Shown one piece after another: positions 6,778 to 14,934 of a DNA stretch of 64,000 nt. Under the pieces are notes generated by a model. That model was not told the DNA's origin. It did no database searches and saw only the letters and a program-made list of their open reading frames with translations. Made by a program: the position numbers and the translations under genes. The stretch is from Massilia sp. CF038 (GTDB taxonomy: Bacteria > Pseudomonadota > Gammaproteobacteria > Burkholderiales > Burkholderiaceae_D): contig NZ_FQWU01000001.1 of the NCBI RefSeq assembly GCF_900129765.1, forward strand, positions 1,922,001 through 1,986,000. Reading direction: 5' to 3'. Every line of letters begins with the position of its first letter. Positions within the stretch are counted from its first letter, which is position 1.

Positions 6778-8103
6778 TTACAGCGCCGTCAGGACGAGGC
6801 GCGCTTCCAGACCGCCTTCGGGGCGGTTGTGCAAAGTGAGTGTGGCTGCCATGGTGCCCGCCAGCTGGCGGGCGATGGCCAGGCCCAGGCCGGTGCCGCC
6901 GGTATCGCGGCTGCGCGAACCCTCAAGCCGGTAAAATGGCTCGAATACCGCTTCGAGCATCGCTTCCGGAATGCCAGGGCCCGTGTCGCAAACCCGAATC
7001 GTGCAGCGTTCGGGTCCGTCGCGCTCGAGCACAACGTGCGCAGTGGCGCCGTATTTGAGCGCATTGTCGATCAGGTTGACCAGCAGGCGCCGCAGGGCCT
7101 TGGGCCGCGCAGGCAGTGGCCCACCGCAGCTCCCCGACATGCGCACTGCTGCCCCTGCGTCGCGGTAATCGAGCACGATACTATCGAGCAGATTGTCGAG
7201 GTCAACCACTTGTGCCGGCTCCGGCTTGCCGTGCATGGTGCGGGCATAGCCGATCCCCTCGCGCACCAGGTCCTGCAACTGGCGCAAGTCGTCGCCAAAG
7301 CGCGCCTGCTGCACCGTATCGTCCATCAGATCGACGCGCAGGCGCATGCGCGTGATGGGCGTTTGCAGATCATGCGATATGGCGGCCAGAATACGCAGAC
7401 GTTCGTCGACGTAGCCCGCAATGCGGCGCTGCATGGCGTTGAGCGCACGCGCGGCGCGCACCACCTCGGACGGCCCTTGTTCGGGCATTTCGACGGGGCG
7501 CAGGTCGGGGCCTAGCGCATCGGCCACCTCGGCCAGGGTGCGCAGGGGACGGGTGGCCATGCGCACGGCCAGCCAGCACGCCAGGGCAACCAGTGCCAGC
7601 TGCGCGGCCAGCATGTAGGGCAGCCAGGGCGAGAGCGGCAAGCCGGAACGCGGGCGGAAGTCGATGGTGATGGTCTGGCCGTCGGTCAGGCGCACGTCGA
7701 CCTGAAAACGTTCGATCGGGCCCGGCACCGCGTGGGCCGAAAACGGATAACTGCCTTCCAGAGCACGCGCCGTCGAGGCAAGCAGGCGTGCCGAGAGCGT
7801 CGATTGCACGGGCGGGCCAGGCTGGGTGGGGCCCGCTTCGAAGCGGTAGGCCCCGCGGGCCAGGCGCGGCATCCAGGCAGGACGCTCGGCGGCGGGCAAG
7901 CGGTCCAGCAGGGACACGGCGGCGCGCACATCGACTTCGACCAGATCGATCATCGCGCCCATGGTGGTCTGGTCGCGTTCGCGGATGGCCAGGCTGACAG
8001 AAAGCAGCTGCGCGGCAGCCAGGCCCGCCAGCAAAATCAGGGACAGACGCGCGAACAGGCTGGCCGGAACCAGCTTGCGAAGCAGCGCGCCCGCGCCGCT
8101 CAA
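6778..8103 (-). CDS. Sensor histidine kinase (EnvZ-like)
   Basis: A 441-residue inner-membrane kinase. Two membrane segments (about residues 16-38 and 162-182) flank a periplasmic sensor region. A HAMP domain follows (about 183-235), then the dimerisation box [14 protein letters not shown] with phospho-accepting H244, the N box [13 protein letters not shown] (N347), the G1 box DTGPGIP and the G2 box [14 protein letters not shown]. All catalytic boxes are intact. The gene overlaps its response regulator by 4 bp and ends 177 bases before the first bufferin precursor on the same strand. The signal is unknown; the neighbours (Ohr, CzcE-like protein, bufferins) suggest metal or oxidative stress in the periplasm. 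Confidence 0.93.
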   Translation of the reverse strand: MSGAGALLRKLVPASLFARLSLILLAGLAAAQLLSVSLAIRERDQTTMGAMIDLVEVDVRAAVSLLDRLPAAERPAWMPRLARGAYRFEAGPTQPGPPVQSTLSARLLASTARALEGSYPFSAHAVPGPIERFQVDVRLTDGQTITIDFRPRSGLPLSPWLPYMLAAQLALVALACWLAVRMATRPLRTLAEVADALGPDLRPVEMPEQGPSEVVRAARALNAMQRRIAGYVDERLRILAAISHDLQTPITRMRLRVDLMDDTVQQARFGDDLRQLQDLVREGIGYARTMHGKPEPAQVVDLDNLLDSIVLDYRDAGAAVRMSGSCGGPLPARPKALRRLLVNLIDNALKYGATAHVVLERDGPERCTIRVCDTGPGIPEAMLEAVFEPFYRLEGSRSRDTGGTGLGLAIARQLAGTMAATLTLHNRPEGGLEARLVLTAL

Positions 8104-8840
8104 GGTGCGCCCTCGAGCACCGTCACGGCACTGGAAAAGACATACCCTTCGCTGCGCAGCGTTTTGATGTAGCGGGGCTCGCGCGCATCGTCACCAAGGC
8201 GCTGGCGCAGGCGGCTGACCAGGATATCAATCGAGCGGTCGAACTGGTCGGCGTCGTCGCCATGGGTCATGGCCAGCAACTGCTCGCGCGTGAGCACCCG
8301 CTGTGGATGGTCAAGGAAGACCCGCAGCAGACGGTACTCGCCACCGCTGACGGCCACCACCACGCCGTCGCGATCGAGCAGGTGGCGCGCTTCAGTGTCA
8401 ACGCGCCAGTCGCCAAACCCCAGCATGGTGGCCACTTGCGTGACCTGCATGTTCGGGGGCAGCATGCGCGTGCGGCGCAGCACGGCGTGAATGCGCGCCA
8501 GCAGTTCACGCACCGAAAATGGCTTGGGCAGGTAATCGTCGGCACCCAGCTCAAGGCCGACAATGCGGTCGGTTTCTTCATCGCGCGCGCTGAGCATGAT
8601 GATGGGGATGGCGCGATGTTTCCCCGCCCGCATTTCGCGGCACAGGGTCAAGCCGTCGTCGCCCGGCATCATGATGTCGAGGACAATCACATCCGGCGTG
8701 AAGCGCTGCAGCGCGCTGCGCATTTCGCGCCCGTCGGCCGCGCCCGTGGCACGCAAACCCTGCTTTTCCATATAGGCGCAAATGAGCTCGCGGATACCGC
8801 GGTCGTCATCGACAACCAGGACATGGTCGTTTTCGCGCAT
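8100..8840 (-). CDS. OmpR-family response regulator
   Basis: A 246-residue regulator. The receiver domain contains VLVVDDD (acidic pocket), VIVLDIMMPGDDG (phosphorylated Asp), LSARDE and DYLPKPF (Lys). The C-terminal winged helix follows, with the typical end RFGRSIDILVSRLRQ-like text (here QFDRSIDILVSRLRQ) and YIKTLRSEGYVF. ATG 8840 follows AAGGAG by 8 bases; an upstream in-frame ATG adds 15 basic residues without a ribosome site. It overlaps the kinase start by 4 bp and begins 16 bases after the ohrR gene, so it may be co-transcribed with ohrR. Direct TGTGTC repeats upstream of the bufferin and cupin operons are plausible targets. Confidence 0.93.
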   Translation of the reverse strand: MRENDHVLVVDDDRGIRELICAYMEKQGLRATGAADGREMRSALQRFTPDVIVLDIMMPGDDGLTLCREMRAGKHRAIPIIMLSARDEETDRIVGLELGADDYLPKPFSVRELLARIHAVLRRTRMLPPNMQVTQVATMLGFGDWRVDTEARHLLDRDGVVVAVSGGEYRLLRVFLDHPQRVLTREQLLAMTHGDDADQFDRSIDILVSRLRQRLGDDAREPRYIKTLRSEGYVFSSAVTVLEGAP

Positions 8841-8856
8841 CGGCGCTCTCCTTGAT

Positions 8857-9333
8857 TTACGCTGGGCCCTTGCCTTTGACGGCATCGATCAGATTGTTGC
8901 GGATCTTGACGATCTGCTGCTGCACCGCCGGTACCGCCTCTGGCGCCAGGCCGGTTTGCTCGATCACGCCGCGGCCGATGGCGCTTTGGCGCAGGCGGTG
9001 GCCAGCCTCGGTCAGCGCGACCCGGACCTGGCGCTCGTCTTGGCTGTCACGCCGGCGCCGCACATAGCCCATCGCTTCCAGCTTTTTCAGAATCGGCGTG
9101 AGCGTATTCGATTCCAGGAACAGCTTTTCACCCAGGCTGCTGACGGTTTGTTCGTCCTCTTCCCACAGCGCGATGATGGCAATGTACTGGGTATAGGTCA
9201 GGCCCAGCTCTTCAAGGAGCGGCTTGTATGCCTTGTTGAGCGCGAGGTTGGCCGAATAGATCGCGAAACACAAAAAATCCGACAACTTCCTCACGCCCGG
9301 GTCGCCCGGCTGCACACGATCGCTGTTTTTCAT
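8857..9333 (-). CDS. ohrR: MarR-family organic-hydroperoxide sensor OhrR
   Basis: A 158-residue winged-helix repressor. The segment [19 protein letters not shown] contains the N-terminal reactive cysteine (C22) at the position conserved in OhrR; its oxidation by organic peroxides releases DNA. The wing text [20 protein letters not shown] is typical. ATG 9333 has AAGGAG 6 bases upstream. The target gene ohr lies on the same strand about 1.6 kb upstream, separated by a transporter and a CzcE-like gene, so ohr, czcE-like, MFS and ohrR may form one peroxide-induced transcript. Confidence 0.92.
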   Translation of the reverse strand: MKNSDRVQPGDPGVRKLSDFLCFAIYSANLALNKAYKPLLEELGLTYTQYIAIIALWEEDEQTVSSLGEKLFLESNTLTPILKKLEAMGYVRRRRDSQDERQVRVALTEAGHRLRQSAIGRGVIEQTGLAPEAVPAVQQQIVKIRNNLIDAVKGKGPA

Positions 9334-9407
9334 GCTGGTCTCCTTGCAGTGCATCTTGTCTGTGCGCCGATTATATGTCGAACCCGATTGATTCAGCATG
9401 CTTGATT

Positions 9408-10580
9408 TTATGCCACCGCCGGCGCGCCGACGATTGCCTTGGCGGCAATGTGGCGGTCGGCCAGCAGCGCCATGCCAAAGGCCAGGGCCACCAGCGCGCC
9501 GGCCATCAAGCCGAGGCGGTGCGGATCAAACCAGCCCAGGCCGGCGGCGCCCAGCACACCGGCCGAGGACACGCCCACATACAGGGCTGCCGAATTCAGG
9601 CCCATCAGCAGCGGCGCGGCAGCCGGTGCCAGCGTGATCAGGCGGTGCTGCTGTGGCACCAGCAAGCCCCAGCCGCACAGGCCCCAGACCACAATTGCCA
9701 GCACCGATGTGACGGCATGGGCCGAGCTCCACGGGGTCAGTGCGAAATTGAGCGCCATGATGACCAGTGCGGCATGGATGATGCGGCGGCTGCCGAAACG
9801 GTCCGTGAGCTTGCCGGCTACCAGGTTGCCGATGGTGGCCGCGAGGCCCCACACCAGCAGCAAGCCGGCCAGCATGCTTGAGCTGCCGTGCGTGACCCGG
9901 TCAAACACCACGCCAACGTAGGTGTAGACGGAGAATGCGCCTGCATAGGCCAGCAGGGTGGTCAGCAAGGTCAAGGTGATGCGGGCATCGGCCAGGGGTG
10001 CCAGGCGCTGGCGCAAAGTGGCCGAGGGCAGTGCCGGAATCGGGGGCAAACTGAACCAGACCGCAATGGCTGCAATGGTGCCCACCGCACTGACGAACCA
10101 CATGGTGGCGCGCCAGTCGCCCACGCCGGCAATCAGGGTACCCAGCGGTGCGCCGAGCGCGGTGGCACTGGAGAGACCGGCAATCACGATGGCCAGCGCG
10201 GCGGCGCGCCGTTCAGGCGCAACCAGCGAGGCACCGGTGGCGGTCGCAGTCGGGCTGTACATGGCGGCGCCCAGGCCGGCAATCACCCGGCTGGCCAGGA
10301 CCCAGCCGATGCTGGGCGCCAGCGCCGTGATGGCGTTGCCAATCACAAAAATGACCAAGCCCGTCAGCAGCAGCTTGCGGCGCGGCCAGTGGCCGGCCAG
10401 CGCTGCCACCGTCGGCGACAGCAGGGCATAGCTCAAGGCATACAGGGTCACCATTTGACCAGCCAGGGGAATCGACACGCCGAGCGATGCGGCAACCTGC
10501 GGCAAGATGCCGGCAACGACAAAACTATCGGTCCCGACGGCAAACATGCCGGCGGCTAGAACGAGTAAGCGGCGGTCCAT
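9408..10580 (-). CDS. MFS transporter, DHA1 (AraJ/NepI-like) family
   Basis: A 390-residue inner-membrane protein with 12 predicted helices. The N-terminus [20 protein letters not shown] and the first-half motif [15 protein letters not shown] (motif A) mark a DHA1 drug or metabolite efflux carrier. The second-half equivalent is [15 protein letters not shown]. It starts 27 bases after the CzcE-like gene with AGGAG 7 bases before the ATG. Substrate unknown; its place between ohr and ohrR suggests export of a toxic compound or stress product. Confidence 0.9.
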   Translation of the reverse strand: MDRRLLVLAAGMFAVGTDSFVVAGILPQVAASLGVSIPLAGQMVTLYALSYALLSPTVAALAGHWPRRKLLLTGLVIFVIGNAITALAPSIGWVLASRVIAGLGAAMYSPTATATGASLVAPERRAAALAIVIAGLSSATALGAPLGTLIAGVGDWRATMWFVSAVGTIAAIAVWFSLPPIPALPSATLRQRLAPLADARITLTLLTTLLAYAGAFSVYTYVGVVFDRVTHGSSSMLAGLLLVWGLAATIGNLVAGKLTDRFGSRRIIHAALVIMALNFALTPWSSAHAVTSVLAIVVWGLCGWGLLVPQQHRLITLAPAAAPLLMGLNSAALYVGVSSAGVLGAAGLGWFDPHRLGLMAGALVALAFGMALLADRHIAAKAIVGAPAVA

Positions 10581-10607
10581 GGTGGCTCCTGATATCGGCG
10601 CGTGGCC

Positions 10608-10946
10608 TTAAATGCCGAGATACAGCGGGTTGGGCGCCACGATCACGCGCACGGCGGGCAATTGCGTACCCGGTGGCAGGATCTGCTTGAGAGCGAACTC
10701 ATTGACATTGGAATAGGTCGACACTTGCCAGCCAAAGCGTTGGCCATCGAACTCGAAGGTGACGGCTTCGCCATTGGTGACGTGGACATATTTGGTGGCG
10801 GCGCTAATCCGGATGACGCGGCCGCTGGCGCCGTCCGTGACGGGAACGCCGTAGTCGGCGCCAGTGGCGGCAGGGGTGAGGGCGTGTGCGCCCAGGCTGA
10901 AGGTGGCGCTCAGAACGAGGGCGGCAATTGCAGGCAATTTGGACAT
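10608..10946 (-). CDS. CzcE-like periplasmic metal-binding protein
   Basis: A 112-residue exported protein (signal peptide about residues 1-22, ending GAHA). The mature part ADYGVPV, RVIRISAATKYVHVTNGEAVTFEF and VRVIVAPNPLYLGI matches the small beta-barrel CzcE family, whose Cupriavidus prototype binds copper. It sits 27 bases after ohr and 27 bases before the MFS gene. Together with the bufferin genes 4 kb downstream it supports a copper-defence theme for this block. The family call rests on recognising the KYV-x-VTNGE-x-VTF and APNPLY texts. Confidence 0.78.
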   Translation of the reverse strand: MSKLPAIAALVLSATFSLGAHALTPAATGADYGVPVTDGASGRVIRISAATKYVHVTNGEAVTFEFDGQRFGWQVSTYSNVNEFALKQILPPGTQLPAVRVIVAPNPLYLGI

Positions 10947-10973
10947 GATGGTCTTTCGTGAGTGGGTAGGAAA

Positions 10974-11393
10974 TCAGGCAAGACGAATGGCCACATCAAT
11001 ATTGCCGCGGCTCATTTTGGAATACGGGCAGGTCTGGTGCGCCATATCGACCAGGGCCTGGCCTTGGTCGCGGGCGACGCCGGGCAGGTTGACGGTCAGC
11101 CGGGCCTGCAGGCCGTAGCCGTCGGCACCGGTGCCCAGATCGACTTCCGCATCCACGCTCAGATCGGCTGGCAAGGTGATGCCGAGCTTGGTCGCAGCGA
11201 TGCCCATGGCGCCGATGAAGCAAGCGGACCATCCTGCGGCGAACAATTGTTCCGGGTTCGTGCCAGTGCCTGCGCCGCCGGGTGACGACAGATGGATGTC
11301 AAGACGCCCGTCGGAACTGCGGGAAGTCCCGTTGCGCCCGCCGGAAGAGGTGTGGGTTTTCGCGGTGTAAAGCACTTTGTCGAGCTGGATCAT
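10974..11393 (-). CDS. ohr: Organic hydroperoxide resistance protein Ohr (OsmC family)
   Basis: A 139-residue thiol peroxidase that reduces organic and fatty-acid hydroperoxides with lipoylated electron donors. The two catalytic cysteines are present: C58 in GWSACFIGAM and C122 in HQTCPYSK. The conserved Arg20 (SGGRNG) and Glu48 (NPEQLFAAGW) that position the peroxidatic thiolate are also there. ATG 11393 was chosen because homologues begin at this point and AAAGG lies just upstream; the longer frame has no ribosome site. It is the first gene of the putative ohr - czcE-like - MFS - ohrR - two-component transcript. Palindromes upstream are candidate OhrR operators. Confidence 0.94.
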   Translation of the reverse strand: MIQLDKVLYTAKTHTSSGGRNGTSRSSDGRLDIHLSSPGGAGTGTNPEQLFAAGWSACFIGAMGIAATKLGITLPADLSVDAEVDLGTGADGYGLQARLTVNLPGVARDQGQALVDMAHQTCPYSKMSRGNIDVAIRLA

Positions 11394-11437
11394 GATGTTA
11401 CCTTTCGAGAATTTCATTGTTCGGCGCATCCGATTGG

Positions 11438-11490
11438 ATCGCATGCGATGCATATTATCAGACTTTCCCGCAAAGTCAAGCGCATGCGAT
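11438..11490. promoter_or_regulatory. Repeated CGCATGCGAT palindromic motif upstream of ohr
   Basis: ATCGCATGCGAT (11438-11449) is a perfect 12-bp palindrome, and CGCATGCGAT recurs at 11481-11490, about four helical turns away. Both lie 45-98 bases upstream of the ohr start. These are candidate OhrR operators; binding is not shown. Confidence 0.4.
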
Positions 11491-11543
11491 TTAAATTGGG
11501 GTGGCCCGGGGCAGGGCCAAGGAGAATCGCTGAGGCGGTCAGG

Positions 11544-12128
11544 TCAGGCGGCGTTGAAGACCACGGAGTGTGCGAGGTGCACGTCCATCATTGAGTGCTG
11601 GGCGTTTTGGGTGAAGCCGCCGCGCGGGTAGGCGCAGAACAGGGAGAAGCGCTCGCTTTGGCACATGCGCGCCCATAAATGCTCGAGCCGGATGGTGGCG
11701 CCGCAATGGCCTTTGGCCCATAGCAGGGCCACCATTTCGCCGAACGCCCGCACTTTGGGATAGCGGGGACGCGCCCGCTCCAGCAGAGAAAACACAAAGG
11801 CGTTGAAGCGCTGTTCATCGGGCCAGCCGTTGTCGACGAAGGTGTCAATCGCGGCGGCGGCGTCCAGCGCGATGTACTGGTCGCGCTCGGCAGCTGCGGC
11901 CAGGTCAAAGCCGCTCCTGGCCAGACGTTCTTCCAGCAGCTTCAGGTGGACGCTGGTGGCAATCAGGATCACCGCTTCGCCTTGCTGCAGACCGGCGCCT
12001 GCATAGGCTTCCAGCGCGGCCAGGAAGACATCGTCGTTTTCGTAAATTTGCAGGCAATGATCGCAAGCGGCAATTTCGGCCCAGAAAACGTCCACGTCTT
12101 TTGCAGGTTTTTTCGGTAGTGAAGTCAT
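11544..12128 (-). CDS. MEDS-domain sensory protein
   Basis: A roughly 194-residue soluble protein of the MEDS (DcmR-like sensory) family: HCLQIYENDDVFLAALEAYAGAGL, GEAVILIATSVHLKLLEERL, YIALDAAAAIDTFV and VRAFGEMVALLW are the family landmarks. MEDS domains usually sense small ligands upstream of kinases or helix-turn-helix partners; here the domain stands alone. The N-terminus repeats MTSLPMTSLP, giving two in-frame ATGs (12143 and 12128). The first lies inside a perfect 11-bp inverted repeat, so I use 12128, but neither start has a good Shine-Dalgarno sequence. A cytoplasmic location is expected. Confidence 0.8.
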   Translation of the reverse strand: MTSLPKKPAKDVDVFWAEIAACDHCLQIYENDDVFLAALEAYAGAGLQQGEAVILIATSVHLKLLEERLARSGFDLAAAAERDQYIALDAAAAIDTFVDNGWPDEQRFNAFVFSLLERARPRYPKVRAFGEMVALLWAKGHCGATIRLEHLWARMCQSERFSLFCAYPRGGFTQNAQHSMMDVHLAHSVVFNAA

Positions 12129-12130
12129 GG

Positions 12131-12162
12131 GTAAGCTGGTCATTTGGTTGCGACCAGCTTAC
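12131..12162. promoter_or_regulatory. Perfect 11-bp inverted repeat over the MEDS gene start
   Basis: GTAAGCTGGTC (12131-12141) and GACCAGCTTAC (12152-12162) are perfect complements around a 10-base loop. The upstream candidate ATG (12141-12143) sits at the stem-loop edge. It could be an autoregulatory operator or an mRNA hairpin that hides the first start codon. Confidence 0.5.
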
Positions 12163-12281
12163 TGCAATCCCTGTTCCGAATCGGCGGAGCAACAGGCGGG
12201 TTGTTTGAGCTATATCAAGCTTTGGTCAGTGAACTTGGGCTGCGACTAGATATTTCTCAAACATTGTAACTATTAGTTGAT

Positions 12282-14783
12282 TCACTTTGGCAATTGCTTC
12301 CAATGCTGCATGAGCTTGCGCAGCGCTTCCGGCTTGTTGAGCGGGGTGAAGCCACCGGCCTGATCCTTGGAATTGAGTCCGTGACACGAGGCGCAGGTGC
12401 GGATCTCGCCAGGCTGGAAGGTAAGCCAGTTGCGTTCGCGTACCACGGCTTTGCCAGCCGCGTCGGTCAGCTGCCAGGTCATGGCGCGCCGCGCCGGCAC
12501 AAAGGCCGCGCTGGAGCCATCCAGTCCCAGCTTGACGCTGCCGGCAGGGCCGCCAGTGCCAGTCGGATTTTTCACCTTCGGATCGTGCATGGTCTGCGCC
12601 AGTGGCCGCCGGCCCTCGCGCGGGGCGTTCACGCCACCATAGCCGCGGATCTGGTCGGCCTGGAACAGCTGCAAGTGGCTGATGTCATACACTTTGCCGT
12701 TGTCGCCTTTTTTGCTCACGCCGCCTGGCACTTGCAGATTGAACGGTTGCTGGCGCTCGCCGCGGTCACGGCTGGTGTTGTCGCGCGTAACGATCAAGGC
12801 CAGGTCGTTCGAAGTGAGCCAGGCGCGCAGCTGCGCTTCGTCCACGTTTTCTTCCAGCAGAACGGCCCGCTCCGGCGCTTCCAGTGCATCGCTGCGGCGC
12901 GACGGTTTCGCGCGCGGCATCACTTCGACCGGGTCGAGTTCCCACAAAATGCCGTCAAAGTCGACACGCGCATCCGGGTCCCAGTACCACAGCGCCTTGC
13001 GCGTACCAGCGGTCAACGCGCGGTCAGCCACAAAATGAACGCCGCTTGGCTTCATCGATTTCAGACGGAACTGGTAACGATAGCGCGGCGCCGCGCGGGT
13101 GCCTTCGTTCTGGTCAAGCCGGGTCTCGGCCGTGTGCACCGCCACCAGGGCGCCGTCAGCCATCGGCAGGGGATTGCGGTACATGCCGCTGTGGCTGGCC
13201 GCGGGCGTGCCGCCTTCTGCAGTAAAGCCGGCCGTATCAGGATGGGTCACGGCGGTGACGATCATGGTCTCGGCGTTCAGTGTTGGGCTGCCGGTAAAGC
13301 GTACGATCTGATTGGCGCCGGCAGTGCCGAATTCACGCACGTTGCTGCCGTAGTAGGTGCCGGGCTGGAGCGGGTCTTCGCGCAGATGGAACAGGCCGCC
13401 GTCCGAACGCAGCAAGGTGCGGTTGGCAAAGACGGATTCACGGCTGAATTCCAGCAGACTCGGGTCGTTGTTAAACGCGCGCGGGATGTAGCTTGGGCCG
13501 ATTTCATGGCGCCCCACGTGGTTCAGCGTTTCTTCCGATGTGCCGTCTTCATTGACTTGCCATGGCATGAAATGGTTGAAGGTGTGGCCGTTGGCGTGGT
13601 TGGCGACGTTGCTTGGGTGGTTGTCCAGGCGCGGCTCGGGGAACACTTCGTCGGCCAGTGCCTTGCGCGCGGCGGCCGCGCTTTCGTCGGCGTACAAAAA
13701 GGCGCCATTGGGCGGACTGGCCGGGTTGGCGCGGTCGGCGTCGGCCTGCTGGTCCTGCTGCAGGTGATCCCAGCGGGTGAAAATCACCCGTCCAAAGCTG
13801 TCCACCGACGGGCTGAAGGCGCCGCTGACGGTGTGATTGAGCAGGAACAGATTGCCGCTGGCCGGATCCAGGCTCCAGATCCCGGTCACGATCGGGAAGC
13901 TTTCGTATTCATCGAGCTGCGGGTAGAGATGCGCTTCGCCACCGCGCGGACGGTCCGAGGTAAACAAGACCCGTTCATCGCTGCCGTAAAAAGGCGAGAC
14001 GTTGTTGTACGCAGGCTGGCGCGCGATCTTGGCGATGCGTGCAGTGGCGCCTTTTTCCAGGCCGCTCACTTCATATACTTGCCACTGATACTGGCGCACT
14101 TCGTACTGGGTGGCGGGCGAACCGACGACCATGCTGAACAGGGCCTTGCTGCCGCTCCAGTGCACCGAGGGCTCGCGCACCGCGATTGCGTTGGCGCCCT
14201 GGAACCCGGCGCTGCCGAAGCCGGCTTCCTGGGTCAGATTGCGCGTACTGCCGTCGGGGTAGCGGATCATCAGGTCGCCGCCGCGCGGCACCGCCGTCGG
14301 ACTGGCCAGATGATTGCCAAAGGTGGTGGTGCGGCTGGCAAAGCCCGACACCGGGGTCTGGGTCACATAAAGAATAGGATTGCTGCCAACGGCCACCGGT
14401 GCCGCCACGGTCACGGTGGTACTGGCAGTCTTGCTGCCACTGGCGTTGGTGGCGGTCAGGGTATAGGTGACCCCGGCCGCAGCCGTCACCGCTTTGCTGC
14501 TGCCGGTAACCACGCCGATGCCCTGGTCAATCGAGATCGCCGTTGCGCCAGTGACGTTCCAGGTCAGGGCAAAACTCTGACCGGCACTGACAATGGCCGG
14601 ATCGGCGCCAAAACTGGCAATTACGGGAGCCACACCCTGAGGCGGGGTTGGATTGGTGCCTGGTGTGGGTGTCGGTGCCGGAGTTGGCGTTGGCGTGGAG
14701 GGGCTTCCACCACCGCTGCCGCCTCAGGCGGCCAGGGTACAGAGAATCAGGCAGGTGAGCAGGCGTTGCGGGTAACGGACCAT
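12282..14783 (-). CDS. HzsA-related PD40/cytochrome c lipoprotein with in-frame TGA at the lipobox Cys
   Basis: The frame reads MVRYPQRLLTCLILCTLAA, then TGA (14724-14726), then GGSGGGSPSTP and a long open frame to 12282. Codon 20 is exactly where a lipoprotein signal peptide (LAAC) needs cysteine, so a TGC or TGT codon has become TGA. The mature part has a Pro/Thr linker, an Ig-like domain (APVIASFGADPAIVSAGQS onward), a beta-propeller (PD40-like, DERVLFTSDRPRGG) related to the hydrazine synthase alpha-subunit family, and one C-terminal haem site TCASCHG. Without readthrough, a GTG at 14633 would give a product of 783 residues with no export signal, which could not receive haem. It may be a recent nonsense mutation, a sequencing error or, less likely, a selenocysteine codon. 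Confidence 0.8.
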
Positions 14784-14803
14784 CGTGTTTTCCAGTGGGG
14801 CTG

Positions 14804-14825
14804 ATACTGTCCGTATTGACAGTAT
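14804..14825. promoter_or_regulatory. LexA-like palindrome upstream of the HzsA-related gene
   Basis: CTGT (14807-14810), eight bases, ACAG (14819-14822), flanked by TA on both sides, matches the CTGT-N8-ACAG SOS box. It lies 24-39 bases before the ATG at 14783. The match is to a known consensus; regulation is inference. Confidence 0.4.
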
Positions 14826-14875
14826 TTTGCGACATGGTACTGGAAAATTTACTTAATGCAACAAAATGCACATCC

Positions 14876-14900
14876 CATTTGCGCAAACGTAGCGCAAATG
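14876..14900. repeat. Perfect 9-bp inverted repeat downstream of the Lnt-like gene
   Basis: CATTTGCGC (14876-14884) and GCGCAAATG (14892-14900) flank a 7-base spacer, 35 bases beyond the Lnt-like stop and upstream of the HzsA-related gene. It may be a terminator hairpin without a T-tract or an operator. Confidence 0.45.
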
Positions 14901-14934
14901 TAAGTGACGGCGTCCGTGCTGCCAAAGAATTAGG

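Noticed and set aside
12294-14804. An 836-codon open frame on the plus strand opposite the HzsA-related gene, longer than the sense reading
   Set aside because: Its product has no recognisable motif and a composition typical of antisense frames in GC-rich DNA. The minus-strand reading has a coherent signal, Ig-like, propeller and haem-site order.
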